A DNA stretch of 64,000 bases, from the NCBI GenBank assembly GCA_963969495.1, contig OZ018326.1, positions 148,519,806-148,583,805 on the forward strand, read 5' to 3'. The stretch is from Ceratothoa steindachneri (Eukaryota; Arthropoda; Malacostraca; Isopoda; Cymothoidae). Within the stretch, counting starts at the first letter, position 1. Each line of letters starts with the position of its first letter. The position numbers and the translations under genes are program-made. This document shows positions 46,351 to 57,819 of this stretch, in pieces. The notes beneath the pieces were generated by a model. That model worked only from the letters and a program-made list of their open reading frames with translations, made no database searches and had not been told where the DNA came from.

Positions 46351-46740
46351 TCCGTACCAGAAGATGGTTGATGACTTAATGGACAATTTCCGCAAACTTG
46401 GTGTACGTATGTCAGTGAAAATGCACTTTCTTTGGTCTCATCTCGACTATTTTCCACAAAATTGGGGAGACTTCAGTGAAGAACAGGGCGAGCGCTTTCA
46501 CCTAGACATCTGTGTCATGGAAGAATGCTATCAAGGCAAATGGGATGTGAATTTCTGGCTGACTACTGTTGGTGCCTTGAGAGGGATGTGGTGTCTGCTT
46601 GGCATCATGAGTATCTTATTTTGTGCATTGTACTATTCCTGCTACCTATTAAAAATATTTTGTAAAACTCCCGTGAGTAAATCGGTCCAAAATTTCCTAT
46701 TTTTTTGTTTCATTCACAACATATATTTGGAAATATAGGA
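46351..46740 (+). pseudogene. unit 2: C-terminal part of unnamed family gene, uncut
   Basis: Same start as at 38876 but running through the unit end: GDFSEEQGERFHLDICVMEE, then YQGKWDVNFWL. A frameshift leads to a RDVVSAWHHEY-like piece at about 46575-46620, and the frame closes near 46740. It shows the original, pre-duplication order of the gene. The tail after about 46640 is probably 3' untranslated sequence. Confidence 0.62.
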
Positions 46741-48421
46741 GTCTTTGGTATGTGTTCATATTTCAAAAACCTTACCTGATTGGGTAAAATGAGCATGATT
46801 TTTATATTCAGTGCAAAAAACTGAACTAAAATCAGGTATTATATATTTGACCTTGAAAATATCGCAGACCAGTGTAATCATTCCCACTTCTTAATTTCTT
46901 ATATCTGCCGCTTTAGTCTCCTTGCATCAGTTTTAAAATTTGTAGAGAAGATCGCCTTCCAGTTGATTTTGATTGGCCATCTTTTCTACCATTTTCTATT
47001 TTTCTCCCACACTTTCACCTCTTATTTTATCCGTATCCTATGTCTATTCCTATCCCTATCAAAATGTCATCATAAACCAGCCTTTGCGAAGACTATTGCA
47101 AAATCGTCCATTGATGTTTTTTTGATCAATCAATCCTATGTTATGATAAATTCATTCTTAGCTTCCTCGTTGGGTAGGCTTGGATAACTTTTTTCAGGAC
47201 TATTTGTTTGTCCATAGCATGTTTGCGTGTGCTAAGTAATGAATCTCCGAATACTTTAATTAATTTATTTTTTTAAGTGTCGAAATTTAGCTAACTTATG
47301 ACAAGAATTCGAGTAATAACATAATAAAGAATAGAAAAGTAATATTTAATTTGAGAATAATTTAATTTTAGAAATATTTGAATATTATGGGTAAGAAAGA
47401 GATGGTCTACAATTTGTTAAGGCTATTTAGCATGTGATGGGGCAAGTGAATAGTGGAAGAATATCGGGGCTGGAATATAGTATGATTATATTTATTAATG
47501 ATGAGGTCATGGGTGTTTAAATTTTTCAACATGAAAAGACAGAAATGATAGCAAAATATAATTTTCATTCATGGGAGTGCAAAAACCTTGGGTCTACGTT
47601 AAGGAAGGAGTGGTAGTTTTAGGTTCGACTAGATCTACAGTCATGGCTAAAAATTTTGAGACTACTATATTTTTTCATATAAGAAAATTAATAGAACTTT
47701 CCAATCGCGGCCATTTGTTTGAGGATGTTTGTCTCATAACTGTCAAGTGAGATATACAAAAGTTTAGAGGACAATCCTATTATATTAATAGATACAGTCA
47801 ATTAATGCACGCACTCACTATTTATACCTCTCATTAATATGGCTTCTCATTATAGTAGTCTAATTATATGCCTTGATGCAATTATCACCTACATTTAGAC
47901 CGTGTTCTAATATTAGGACGACGTCCGGATATGTTTGAGTTTGTTTTTTTTGTAACTGCTCTTCTTTTCTTGCCTTCCCATCCATTAAGATTAAGCGAAA
48001 AGATCTTTAATTTGTTAATCAATCCCATGTTGTCTGCCATATTATTCTCCTTACTCTCCTAGATTATTTTTTCTTTAATTAGTCGTGAGAAAGATTACAG
48101 CATAAATCGGGGTTTATTTCGATGAAGTCGTTCATTAGAGCCCTTAGCACATCTTCCTCATGTGCATCACAATCATATTGACACTTGTACTTGCCTCTGA
48201 TTATGCCTTGAACTATTTCCTTCTTTTTGATAGTCTCGATAGAGGAGCCGATGGTGAGGCATATATTGGCAGATTGATGTTGGTGGATTATTGTGTAGGT
48301 GTAGTCCTCTCGATTTCTCTTCAGTTTCTACTTTGCTGGCTTGTTTTTTTTAATGGATTTTATTTCTGGAGCGGTTGGTCTTTTTCCATTCCTTCGGGTG
48401 TCTCCGACGTTCTGGACCTTT
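46741..48421. other. AT-rich non-coding DNA
   Basis: Single-copy flank of the duplication. Frames such as 46963-47187 and 48160-48444 (+) are hydrophobic by composition and unassigned. No RNA genes or terminal repeats seen. Confidence 0.5.
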
Positions 48422-49390
48422 TCAGACGTGGATCTTTATGGTAGGTCTATTCATTGATGCCAGGTTTGGCTTGCTCCCTGTCTGTGTCTGATATAAGTCT
48501 CCTGATTGGGGATTGTATGTAAACCACTTAGGTTCCACCCCATTTTGTATTAACATTTTATTCATCTCGGTCGCGTATCTCCTTGGTTTAGCTATCTTGA
48601 CAAAGTAAGCATAAATCACGCGAGCGTCTAGGCCTAGCTTCATAGTGGGATCTACTTGGAGTATGTACTGTTTTAACCTTTTCTGGAGCTCTTGCCGGTT
48701 GTACATAGCTGAGGTTTGCCTTGCAGGCTTTTCTTCCAAGATCTGTCCCTTTATTTCGTTTAGAAAGTTTTTTCTCAATCGCGCACGACATTAAGAGCTT
48801 CCAGTGCGGCATATCACAGTTTAGGCATTTCTTATGTACCTCGTTATTGTATTTTTTCCAGGTGTATCCGGAGTGGCACATTATGAGCACACCTTGCATT
48901 GCAACTCGCATTCTTTTATAGCGTGATGTCCCTAGGTTTTAACATGAAAAACATACCTATCTAGAGAAAAAAGTTTCCCTTTCAATGCACGCAGCGTAAA
49001 TCTTTCGCCAGAACATTATGATAGCAGCTTTCAACGCCTTAGTGGGCATCATGGTCGTTTGGAAAGTGGCATTAAATAGGCGAGTGTGGTTTATTCCATC
49101 ATTGTTTTTGAATTTTTATATTTCATCTACCTTAGCCCAGCTTTGTTTTGCCTTTATTTTCTTCTTTATCTCATCTGCACTCTGTGAGCCAACCCAGGTG
49201 TTTAGGCGTCGAAATATTATCGACCTTTGAGCGGAGAAATGAGGCGGTATTTTTGGTAGTAGGTTCATCTCAAGTTTTGTGCGCGATTTCTTGCTGAGTA
49301 ACCTATCTATATCCTGGTTGCTGTCGCATATCGCTAGGTAGCCAGAAGACTAGTCTATTAATCGACACAATGAAACCCCGAGGATAGAGA
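48422..49390 (-). pseudogene. ORF1 (nucleic-acid-binding protein) fragment of an I-like retrotransposon
   Basis: Minus strand, from about 49390: SKKSRTKLEMNLLPKIPP, then SIIFRRLNTWVGSQSADEIK, SWAKVDEI, IMFWRKIYAACIEREFF, then a CCHC-like region (HNEV-KKCLNCDMPHWKLL, about 48840) and, in a second frame, QELQKRLKQYILQ, LGLDARVIYAYFVKIAKP and YATEMNKMLIQNGVEP near 48600-48500. This is the order of arthropod I/Nimb-type ORF1: a conserved domain, zinc knuckles, then a C-terminal helix domain. Such proteins package element RNA. Interrupted by frameshifts and stops. On the minus strand it lies downstream of the ORF2 piece at 50280-51960, the wrong order for one element. Confidence 0.68.
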
Positions 49391-50279
49391 AAATTGCCTA
49401 CAAGAGATTTTCCCTAGGTGGCATTGGACAATGCTCTCTAGCACAGAGCGGGGATTCTCTTCTCTCCCCTAAAGGCGTCCATGACGACTCGTTAGGGTGG
49501 CTGTCTTTCCCTAGAGCATACAAGTCTCGAATCCTAAAATGTATCGCTATTTCTCTTTTTTTGATTATCCTTCTCTGCCCTACCTATATTAAATTTCTAA
49601 CAGTGCCCACATATCGGTCCTGGCCACTCTGGCTCCTACTCTTCCCCCTTATTCGCGCCTTCTATAGGGCTTTCTTCCAAAGGTTGACACGTCAGAAACC
49701 GTTGGTCTCTGCTTGCCTTAACTGGACAAAATTTTTCAACATGAAATGCGCTGCTGTGATGGGAAAAGAGGAGATTGCGAGGCGGAGCTTCTGCCTTGGC
49801 GGAGGATCCGTGTTCTAGCGCGCGAGAAACATCAAATGAAGCTAGTGACGTCAATCGTCAGCGGTCTTAATGCGAGGGGGATTTTACTTGAATACTTCAA
49901 ATCTTGAAAGACGGAGGTTAAAAGAGTAGGGCATCATAAATTCTCTTATAGGCGTAGAGCAGCTCTATTTAAGTGAAGTGCAGTGACTAGAGCAAGCAAG
50001 AAATGAACTGGATCACCCTATTATATACGCATGGGACTGAACTTAACTCTGACCATAGTCCTAGCTCCTCGCTCGTTCGTCAGTTTTCTGAAGAGTCTGT
50101 GCATGCATTGGGGGGGTTCTATCGCTGCGTAGTTGTCCTTCCTAAACTTTTTACGGTAAAAGAGGCTCTCCCACGTTCTTACTTATTTTGAAGAACCCTG
50201 ATTTGTTGTTCAAAATGGTTGAATACCAACCCAAGGCTGAGTAGAGTATCTGACGTTGAGTGTAACTTGCAGCTCGATA
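49391..50279. other. unassigned, probably decayed retrotransposon DNA
   Basis: GC-richer than typical flanks. Frames at 49561-49818 (+) and 49636-49854 (-) overlap and match nothing certain. It could hold the 5' end of the element owning the ORF1 fragment. Confidence 0.35.
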
Positions 50280-51960
50280 ACTAAAGCCTAGTCTAACATT
50301 TAACAATTTCTCTATCAACTTGAACACGCAGGAGGTTAGAGATTGTGCGGAAATTAGCATGGGTTTAGATTTCTCTCCCCGGTTTGCGAAAAGCAAGCAC
50401 AGTAGCAAGTCACCCGGAGTCTAGGAGGATACCCTCTACCTAGATAATGATGAATAAAGCTATCAGCAAGGCCATGCGACACTCACCTAGGTGTCTAAGA
50501 AAGGCATACGGAGCATCGTTTGGTCCATGGGTGTGGCCCACATGAAGCTAGAGCGGAATGGGAGGCATTCGGTAGAAACTGTCGTTAAAGGGTTCTAGCA
50601 ATATGTGTTAAATTCTAGTCAGCTGCCTTCCGCGACAGGATGAATCGTATTCAATAATGGTGGAGCAGCATTCTGTCTATATAATGCGAAGAAAGTGGCC
50701 ACGAAGGATTTCGCCACTGAGGTTGGGTCCCAGATTGCGTTCCCATTCTTCTCAAGTATGGTATGGGTTTCAGGCAAGAACTTGCGTCGAATCGTTTGAC
50801 TCCCTTCTACACTTCTGCTAGAGGAGGTTTTCCTTTTAAAAGAAGAAAGGTATGCACGCCAGGAAGAGTGAGCATTAGAAATTCAACACCTACATGGAGG
50901 TCACTGACTAACCTTTACTAAACATCAGGCTGTGCATACGGAGATCACAAGGATAGATCAAATCAAGTGGTTCTCGGGGAGTGATGCGTAAACTTATCTG
51001 CATCTAGGGCTCCTATCCTTAGCTTGAAGATCAGGTTGGCACGGATCTGACCCCTGAGGTAAATCCTTGATCTCTCTATAGTTAGTGTCTACCGTTGAAA
51101 GACCCTAGCAAAAGAAAATCACTAGCAAACGAACTGGAGATACTCTTTGACCGCCGCGAAGTCATCTGACGATGAAATGTACAGAAATATAACAAAATAC
51201 CTCATATCCAGGTGTATCCGCACTGTTACTGCCTGAAAGGAATTATTTAAAACAAAGATAAGAACAGGGTCATCATGCAAGGTGTAAATAGCGCAGCCTC
51301 CTACTAGCTCCCCATCCCGTGGTGGTGGGGTCGCAAAACCATTACTCCCCGGAGAAATAAGCAGAGAAAAGGTACCCAGCATGGTCTCATGCAAAAAGAT
51401 AACTAAGTGGAAACTGAAGGAAACTAGCCTCCGCAGCTCCTCCCAGCTGGCTCTGAGTCCACTGAAATACTTTTAAACGAATATACGCCCTAGGCCTAGC
51501 TCGAAGGAGGTGCGGGATCCCTCTTCGAAGAGAAGACCTTCACGGTAATGGTCGTATGCTTAAGGAGGCAGAACTCGGTCCGATGTTAGCAAAATAATCT
51601 CCTGAAGGAGCTGTCGAATTCGATCACTTATTGGGAGAGGTAGGGCTCGCCATGTAAATCGAAAAATTAAGAAAGCAGGGCGGCTACAAAAGCGGGGATC
51701 CTTTTATTGGATAAACCACTGTCTACGAGCCACCCAGCCTAGCACTGGATATAGGCGATGGAGCCAAAGCTTGTTTAGTGCTGTCCTCCTTTCGTGGGTC
51801 AGCTTTAGGAACCGCAGGAGAAGGCAATAGGAACACCATCAGGCGTGTTGCTTCCTGTGGCTCTAACAACCCGGTGGAGCCGCATGGCCGTTTCACCTTA
51901 CGAGAAACGGTAAGGAGGGGTCAGGAAAAGAGGGCAGTTGTTTTTTTCCTAGGCTGCATT
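50280..51960 (-). mobile_element. I-like retrotransposon ORF2 fragment: endonuclease to start of RT (copy b)
   Basis: Minus strand. LGGAAEASFLQFPLSYLF (about 51460) and the frame 51394-51122 with HETMLGTFSLLISPGSNGF (the Glu of the APE endonuclease LQETxL motif), FATPPPRDGELVGGCAIY and VTVRIHLDM. Then come ADKFTHHSPRT (about 50985), SWRAYLSSFKRKT (about 50860), and finally SLTSCVFKLIEKLLNVRL (about 50310), the RT motif that follows NYRPI. The RT catalytic part is absent: the copy ends near 50280. 51480-51960 is probably 5' sequence of the same copy. Multiple stops. Same family as copies c and d (matching blocks around VDQFTHH and SW-AY-SS). Confidence 0.74.
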
Positions 51961-52277
51961 TGAACCTTTTGTAGCGCCAGCTCTACAAGGTGTCCCATAA
52001 AAAAGTTAACCGTAATTTGAATTAGTATAACTCAAAATCTATTAGAGTTTTTTCGAGTTCTGCTAAGAAAAACAAATTTAACAACTATTTATCTGTCGAT
52101 TCTCGAAATTTGATTAAATTCTCTTGTGCGATGTTGATATACTAATGGATTTAGTGGAAGGTATCAAAATTATGTTTGCGCAAGGAAGTAAAATAATGAA
52201 ACTTCAAAGTTTAAAATCAAAAAATATATGTAAATCCATTTTTAACAAAAACATCTCTTCATATGGGTAATACAAAT
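51961..52277 (-). other. 3' flank of the DD41D mariner, with candidate terminal repeat
   Basis: The string ggtgtcccataaaaaagtt at 51989-52007 has the look of a mariner-type end (the element would end there on its 3' side), but no matching complement was found beyond the 5' side of the gene, so the terminal repeat is unproven. Confidence 0.35.
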
Positions 52278-53363
52278 TCATTTTTTAATTTTCTGAACAC
52301 CGTTTCCTTCCGCATGTCCACAATTTATTTCCAAGCACAGTTGCGCTTTTGATCGCATTGATTGAACAACTTTTTTGATTAACTTGGAATTTTCCTTAAG
52401 TTTATTGACTTCACGTGTGATACTATCTCTTAACTGGTTGATGCTTTGTGGGGGAGTAGAATACAGTTAATTCTTTAGATATCCCCGTAAGAAATAATCG
52501 CACGGTGTAAAGTTAGGGGATCTTCGGGGCCATTCAATTGCATGATTAGCGCGACAATGCGGTTGTTAAACGTTTCTCTTAGTTTTGTTCCTACAGCAAG
52601 CTGTCTATGAGCTGGTGCGCCGTCCTGAATCCACCAAATTCTATTGAATTGATTGCCGTAACTCTGGCGGAGTTCCGAGAAGCTCCTTTCTTTGATCATG
52701 CTCAGGTAGGCAGCACCATTCAAGTTATTCTCGTAAAACAATAGGCCGACAAGATAGCCATTCCCGCATATTCCGATCCACAGAGACATTTTCTGCTGAC
52801 AAATACGTGTGTCAAAATTGAATGCTATGGGGGTGGTTCAGCGGAGCATATTGCTGATTGTTATGGCTAATTACCTTTTCATTCATGAAAAAAGTTGCAT
52901 CGTCACCAATCACAATGTTTTCCAAGAAACGAGCAGGTTTATGGAGAAGCCATTTGACGAATTGTCTACAACGATGAAAATCAGTTTCAAGAAGCTGGTG
53001 TCTTTCATGCATCTTATAGAGATGCCATTTTAAGTCAAGTTTAATAATGCGGTTAAATGATGACTTTGACAATTGTACTTGATTCTTTCTGACTGATACA
53101 TGTGGATTTTGAAGAAGTGTCATCTGAACATTTCCGATATTTTCTGTTGTTCTTATGGTTCCCATACGACCCGAACGTCCTTTAATTAGATTTAAGCATG
53201 TTCCTTCATGTTGGTATTTTCAAACATTTTGCTAAATTGTGGGCCTGCTTGGTGGGTGCCTACCTGGAAAACGTTGTTCAAATGAATCTTGGACTTGTTT
53301 AATACTGCCAGTCTTAATAAAGTTTGTGACGACAAATACGCGTTGATATTTTGTTAACTGCAT
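52278..53363 (-). pseudogene. mariner-like transposase with DUF4817, DD41D type
   Basis: Near full length (about 361 codons) from Met at 53361-53363 to TGA at 52278-52280. N-terminal helix-turn-helix (DUF4817): KYQRVFVVTNFIKTGSIKQV and RFPGRHPPSRPTI. Second HTH: HVSVRKNQVQLSKSSFNRII. Catalytic core: NIVIGDDATFFMN (first Asp), RIWWIQDGAPAH (second) and, after a one-base deletion near 52535, EWPRRSPNFTPCDYFL (third). I count 41 residues between the second and third Asp, the DD41D (rosa-type) spacing. Defects: two stops near codon 45-50, a frameshift near 52810, the deletion near 52535 and a TAA near 52487. Cut-and-paste at TA is typical of the family. It lies between two minus-strand I-like fragments. 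Confidence 0.88.
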
Positions 53364-53513
53364 GATTAAAAAGGTTGTATAGAAGTAAACTTTGACACAT
53401 AAACGTTTTGATTTGCTTAGTAAGCAATAATGACTAGACCATATCACAGCGTGGCTGAAAAACTACTGTAAAATGGCATAGGCTTTACTTGAAGAATAAC
53501 ACAGGGACCTAGG
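53364..53513. other. 5' flank of the DD41D mariner
   Basis: AT-rich, no recognisable terminal inverted repeat. Joins the 3' edge of the I-like copy c. Confidence 0.4.
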
Positions 53514-54330
53514 CTAGAGAATGCGGTTGTGTGAGATTGTGTTACCATACTCCTGGAAAACGGAAGGGAGAGGCTCCTGCGAGAACTTGTCTCGAATCCT
53601 TTTGACTCTCTTCCACGCTTCTGCTAAAGGGGTCTTTCCGTTAAGTGAAGACACGTATGCCTGCCAAGAAGAGAGACAGGCGTGCATCGGAATAAATCGT
53701 AACCTAGTGGTTGCACGACGAAATTCACCGACAGTGAAATCTTTCGCCCGGCGATAATAGCGCATGTAAGCATAATGTTTCGATTTGAGGGTCGACCACC
53801 ACCAGGGAAGGGGCGGCGTGCGAAACAGTCAGACGTTCTTTAAATAGTATTTAGGCCCACGACGAAAAGATGTTAACGGACAAGAACCCAACGGACTCAT
53901 CCACCGACTTAACTCCTCAACTGAGATAGAGAAATCAGTCATTTCCTGAAATGCGGACCACTGCTCCCGCGCCAAGCAACACCGGAGCGAGCTTTTAGGC
54001 AGCCACGGCGCACAAAATTATATTTGACTGGAAACTGCTCACTATCTTGGAGGTCATCGACTACCCCAACTCAAAATCAGGCTTTGCTTCCGGAGAGCAC
54101 AAAGATATATTGAGACAAGAAAATGAAGCGGTTCTCAGTCAGTGATGCGTAAACTGATCCACATGTAGGAAACCTTTCTCCAGCTTATCTATCAAGTCGG
54201 CAAGGACCTGAGCCCTGAGATTGATCGAGTAGTCTCCTGAAAAAAGATAAATAACAAAAAACAGAAGGAGACGAGCCTCAGCTGCTGCTCCAAGTTGGCC
54301 TGGAGTGCGCGGCAATTCCATTGAAGGAAT
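53514..54330 (-). mobile_element. I-like retrotransposon ORF2 fragment: endonuclease and linker (copy c)
   Basis: Minus strand. LGAAAEARLLLFFVIYLF (start of the endonuclease, about 54290) is joined directly to NLRAQVLADLIDKLEKGF and HVDQFTHH (about 54170), so the middle of the endonuclease is deleted. Then LSLCSPEAKPDF-like sequence (about 54090) and the frame 53765-53514: FRRATTRLRFIPMHACLSSW, QAYVSSLNGKTPLAEAWKRV, KFSQEPLPSV, the linker that precedes RT in I-like elements. It ends at 53514 without RT. At DNA level 53514-54110 (-) is clearly similar to 58001-58500 (+). Confidence 0.75.
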
Positions 54331-57300
54331 ATACCTAGCCTAGCTCTTTCTAATGATATAATTGCCAAAGTCTCCCGAGGTTAGTTCGGCAGTTATTAAA
54401 AGAAAACAAACTATGGGAGGGATGTCCCTACTTGCCCCAACACAGAATACTTAGGGCCTTGCTCTATCCATTGATATATATCTTATAATAATAGCACCCC
54501 ATACAAAAAGGTTAAGACATCCCACCCCAACTCACCTATTTTCGCATTTTTTTATATCTCTCCGAATTGGTCACTTTATTAAAATAGTGAGAGAAAAATT
54601 TCTGTAAATGACCTGGAATCGGCAGATTTTGCTTAATAACTTTTTATCTATCATTTCGCTCCTTAAGTAGTGTAGGTTTCTAAAAAGACAATATATCCCT
54701 CTAATAATATGTATTTAAGAGTTAATAGCTCCGATGGTAACTTTGCCCTATATTTATCTTTATTCGGAAGGGGTGACCAAAAAGTGAGGTCACCAATCCT
54801 CTAATGATCTCTTGTATTTACCTATACATTCTTATATAAACCTATAGAGAATAAAATACAGCCAATATATACCTCTCGGTAAAAACCCGATATACGACAA
54901 CGAAACCCTTCCAGCGAGGTTCAAACAAAAGAAAGGCCGAATCAACGAGAATGATTTTCTGGTTTAGGCACTACTGCCCCGGTACAATACGGTCTAGGAA
55001 AAAATAATTTATACCTTTAGATGTGAAATTGTGAGTTCTATGATTCCTCTTCAATAATAAATTTCGGACATCCAATTACTTTGGCCGCTACTCTCTTAAC
55101 CTCGTCCAAATCTACGGAACTCGACTTACAGCGATCCAGTTTGGGGAGCTTTTATGATACTACGGAAAGTGCTAAAACTCTTCAAAATGCAATTTTAAAC
55201 TAAAAATGATTCCTTCATTAATATTATAAAAGAAAAGGTATATGGAAATTAAAATAAATTGCTTCTATTAAGGTTCAAACTACCCAACGACCTTGATTTT
55301 TCCCCTGATTCTTAGGTTCGAACCCCACTGCTCTGGTTCATTGGTGCGTGTCGATACGGCTCGCATACCGCTAGATAGAACATTCGTTCCACAGTATAAA
55401 ATCGTTTATCCCGTCGAGCTGCAACAGTTAGCCAACGTTTCTATGCTTCCTGGACGTAGAACTTTGTTTGGAACCTCATTCCCGACAAATGCGACAAGGG
55501 TAACTCTACCAGAGGTACCAGAAAGGTAACCCTGACGCCATAGCTCAAAAAATCTATGGTACACGCAAGCTCTCTCCCCACGACAAGGGGGCGAAAGTGA
55601 GGAAAATCAGTTAGAAGATGGTATCAGAAAGACGGCGAAGAGGCCATGCAAGAGCCGGACGGGCACTGAATCATGTTAGTACAGCGGCCAGCAAGGCAAA
55701 TGGCCGTGCCCCTTATCGGAGTTATGGTCACCAGGTCTCCCAATTGTCGCAGAAGTTCTGTTTCGTGATCCCTATGAGCGTCGGGTCATGATCGAGGAGG
55801 TCCATGGTCAAGAGAAGAAAAGTGCTAACAAAAGGTGCAGAGTAAAGGTGATTTTAAAGGGACGACGGAAGGTCAGGGGCCGGATGAGGGAGATTTGGTA
55901 CAGCACTCCCCTCAGCGGGGCTGCCAGTGAAACACATCGCCTTACTCCTTACAGAGAGAAAAACATCCAGACAGGAAATAGAATTACGGAGCTTCGATGT
56001 GACTCGCGAGAATGTTTGTTTAATTTTCTGTTAATCCTTACGGAGGTGGAATAAGATAAGTGTAACTTGTGTAGAACTCATTAACGTAATTGGTTTGAAG
56101 TATCTAAAGGGTCTCGTAAATTAGTTTAGCATGATGAGTCAACTAGCGATAACAAGGTTGTGATTTTCAGGAAACTATCAAGAGGGTTTAAGCGTTATTG
56201 AATGCAACAATTTAAATACTGAATGAGGATGAAATTGAATGGGAGAATGTAAGCACAAACTTTCGAGCAATGGATTCAAAATATGGTGAGTAAAGAGAAG
56301 GAAACCATGCGAGTGAAAACATTGCAAATAAATAATTTTAGAAAAATGAAAAAAGAGAAGAGGGAATAAGGGTTAAGCAACATGTATAAAATATGAGTTT
56401 ACGATCGCGACTATATTAATAATAGAGGTTTAAAATATGTAGCTTCCTTCAAGTAAATTGCAGGTCGCTCAAACATAGCCTAGGAAAAACTTTTGACAGA
56501 AGAGTTTTTTTTTGCGAACTTAAAAGCTCTGACGGAAGAAAAGAAACTTATGTGGGAGGCAGTCGATTTCAAAGTTTAGAACAACTATAGAGAAAGTACG
56601 AACACAATGGCAGGAAACAGGTTGCAATGAATAGAAAGCAAGAGGGCACTTCCTGAGCAAATAGCTCTTTGTTGTTTGGGCACAACCACTGTATAGTGAA
56701 CGAAATGGAGAGTTGCTGTGTTCATGAATGTTTTTAGGTGTCAAATGCATTTGTTTGAAAAGAACGGCCAAGATTATTGTCCTTCAGACACTTAATAGCA
56801 CGCCGGTGAGAGTGACGCCGCACTCTATCATGAACTTAATGAAAGGAGTATTTTATGCGAACACACTCGTGGACTACTTTATAGATGGCATCACCTTTAG
56901 GGCTGGCCGACCATTGAGCGGTCAAGGTCCAATAAGTAATGAGAATAATTGAAGGGGCCTCGAGGACCACCCCTACGCTCTTCATCCCTTCGATTGTGAC
57001 AAGCTTTCTGGTTCAGTGCGTGCGGGTTGGTAACCCTACCACGTGAATATACGTGCCACTGCCGTGAAGGTGCTACTACTGCCAGCGCTTCGACCTCCTG
57101 ATTTTCTCATGTAGACATTCGAAGTCGGGGTTACCAGGAGTCTGTGTAAGTTGTTCCAGGGCTGCACACGATAAGTTTAAAACGTGTGTGACCAAATATT
57201 TCAATTGCAGAGAGGAGCACTCCGCTTCCTCGAAGTAATGTGCTGCGTGTCTCTTTTAGAATGATATCCTGGCCGTTTAACCCAGGATCGTCTCTCATTT

Positions 57301-57819
57301 CGTAAGTCTGAGAACTTGATCTAGCGTGCAGAATAATTGCCTGGGACGTCCTATGGCTCAATGTTTAAAATGACACCCTCTGCTCTGTCTCCTAGAGGCC
57401 TACGAGCACGGTTGTTTCTTTGACCATTCTGAACGCTTCTTCCTGTTCTACACACCCCAGGTAATCTCCTGGTAATACTAGAGTGACAAAGAGTTCAGAC
57501 TCTGCCTGGCTAAAACCAGGGCTTCCCTCTTTCCCCAAGTGTAACCGTTTCCCGCGAGGCGATGCGACAGCGGGCCTTCAAACAGTCGTTAGACCCACTG
57601 GAGACAACACCCCTAAGGTTGGTAGTGAGGAGACAGAATATGGGCCTGGGAGAAGTAAGCACCATTTACACATAGTATGTTGTCTCCGTCCATCTTTTTG
57701 CTTTGAATACCTCCTTTTAGGCAGTAGCTCTGCAGCTGCACCTGGTTAGGAGGTATACTGTTATTTCTGCGTAGATTACACCGTCAGTCGACTTCGATGC
57801 GGGAGAATTCCACGGCGTT
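54331..57819. other. 3.5 kb unassigned
   Basis: 54340-55300 is AT-rich without features. 55293-56060 is GC-richer with two plus-strand frames (55293-55529; 55788-56054) that I cannot assign. 56060-56800 is AT-rich. 56880-57819 may be the decayed 5' part (ORF1 or 5' end) of copy d but shows no motif I trust. The GGTTCGAACCCC-like string at about 55313-55325 is not part of a tRNA. Confidence 0.4.

Larger units (their letters stand above)
39026..46500. repeat. tandem duplication, unit 2 (7,475 bp)
   Basis: Head-to-tail second copy. At 46501 the reading continues smoothly into a (+) gene (ERFH followed by LDICVMEE), whereas unit 1 breaks off at the same point. The sequence at 46497 onward is therefore the original context and 39022-39026 is the novel joint. 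Confidence 0.97.

Noticed and set aside
55305..55330. tRNA T-loop-like GGTTCGAACCCC
   Set aside because: No acceptor stem, D arm or anticodon arm can be placed at the right distance on either strand.
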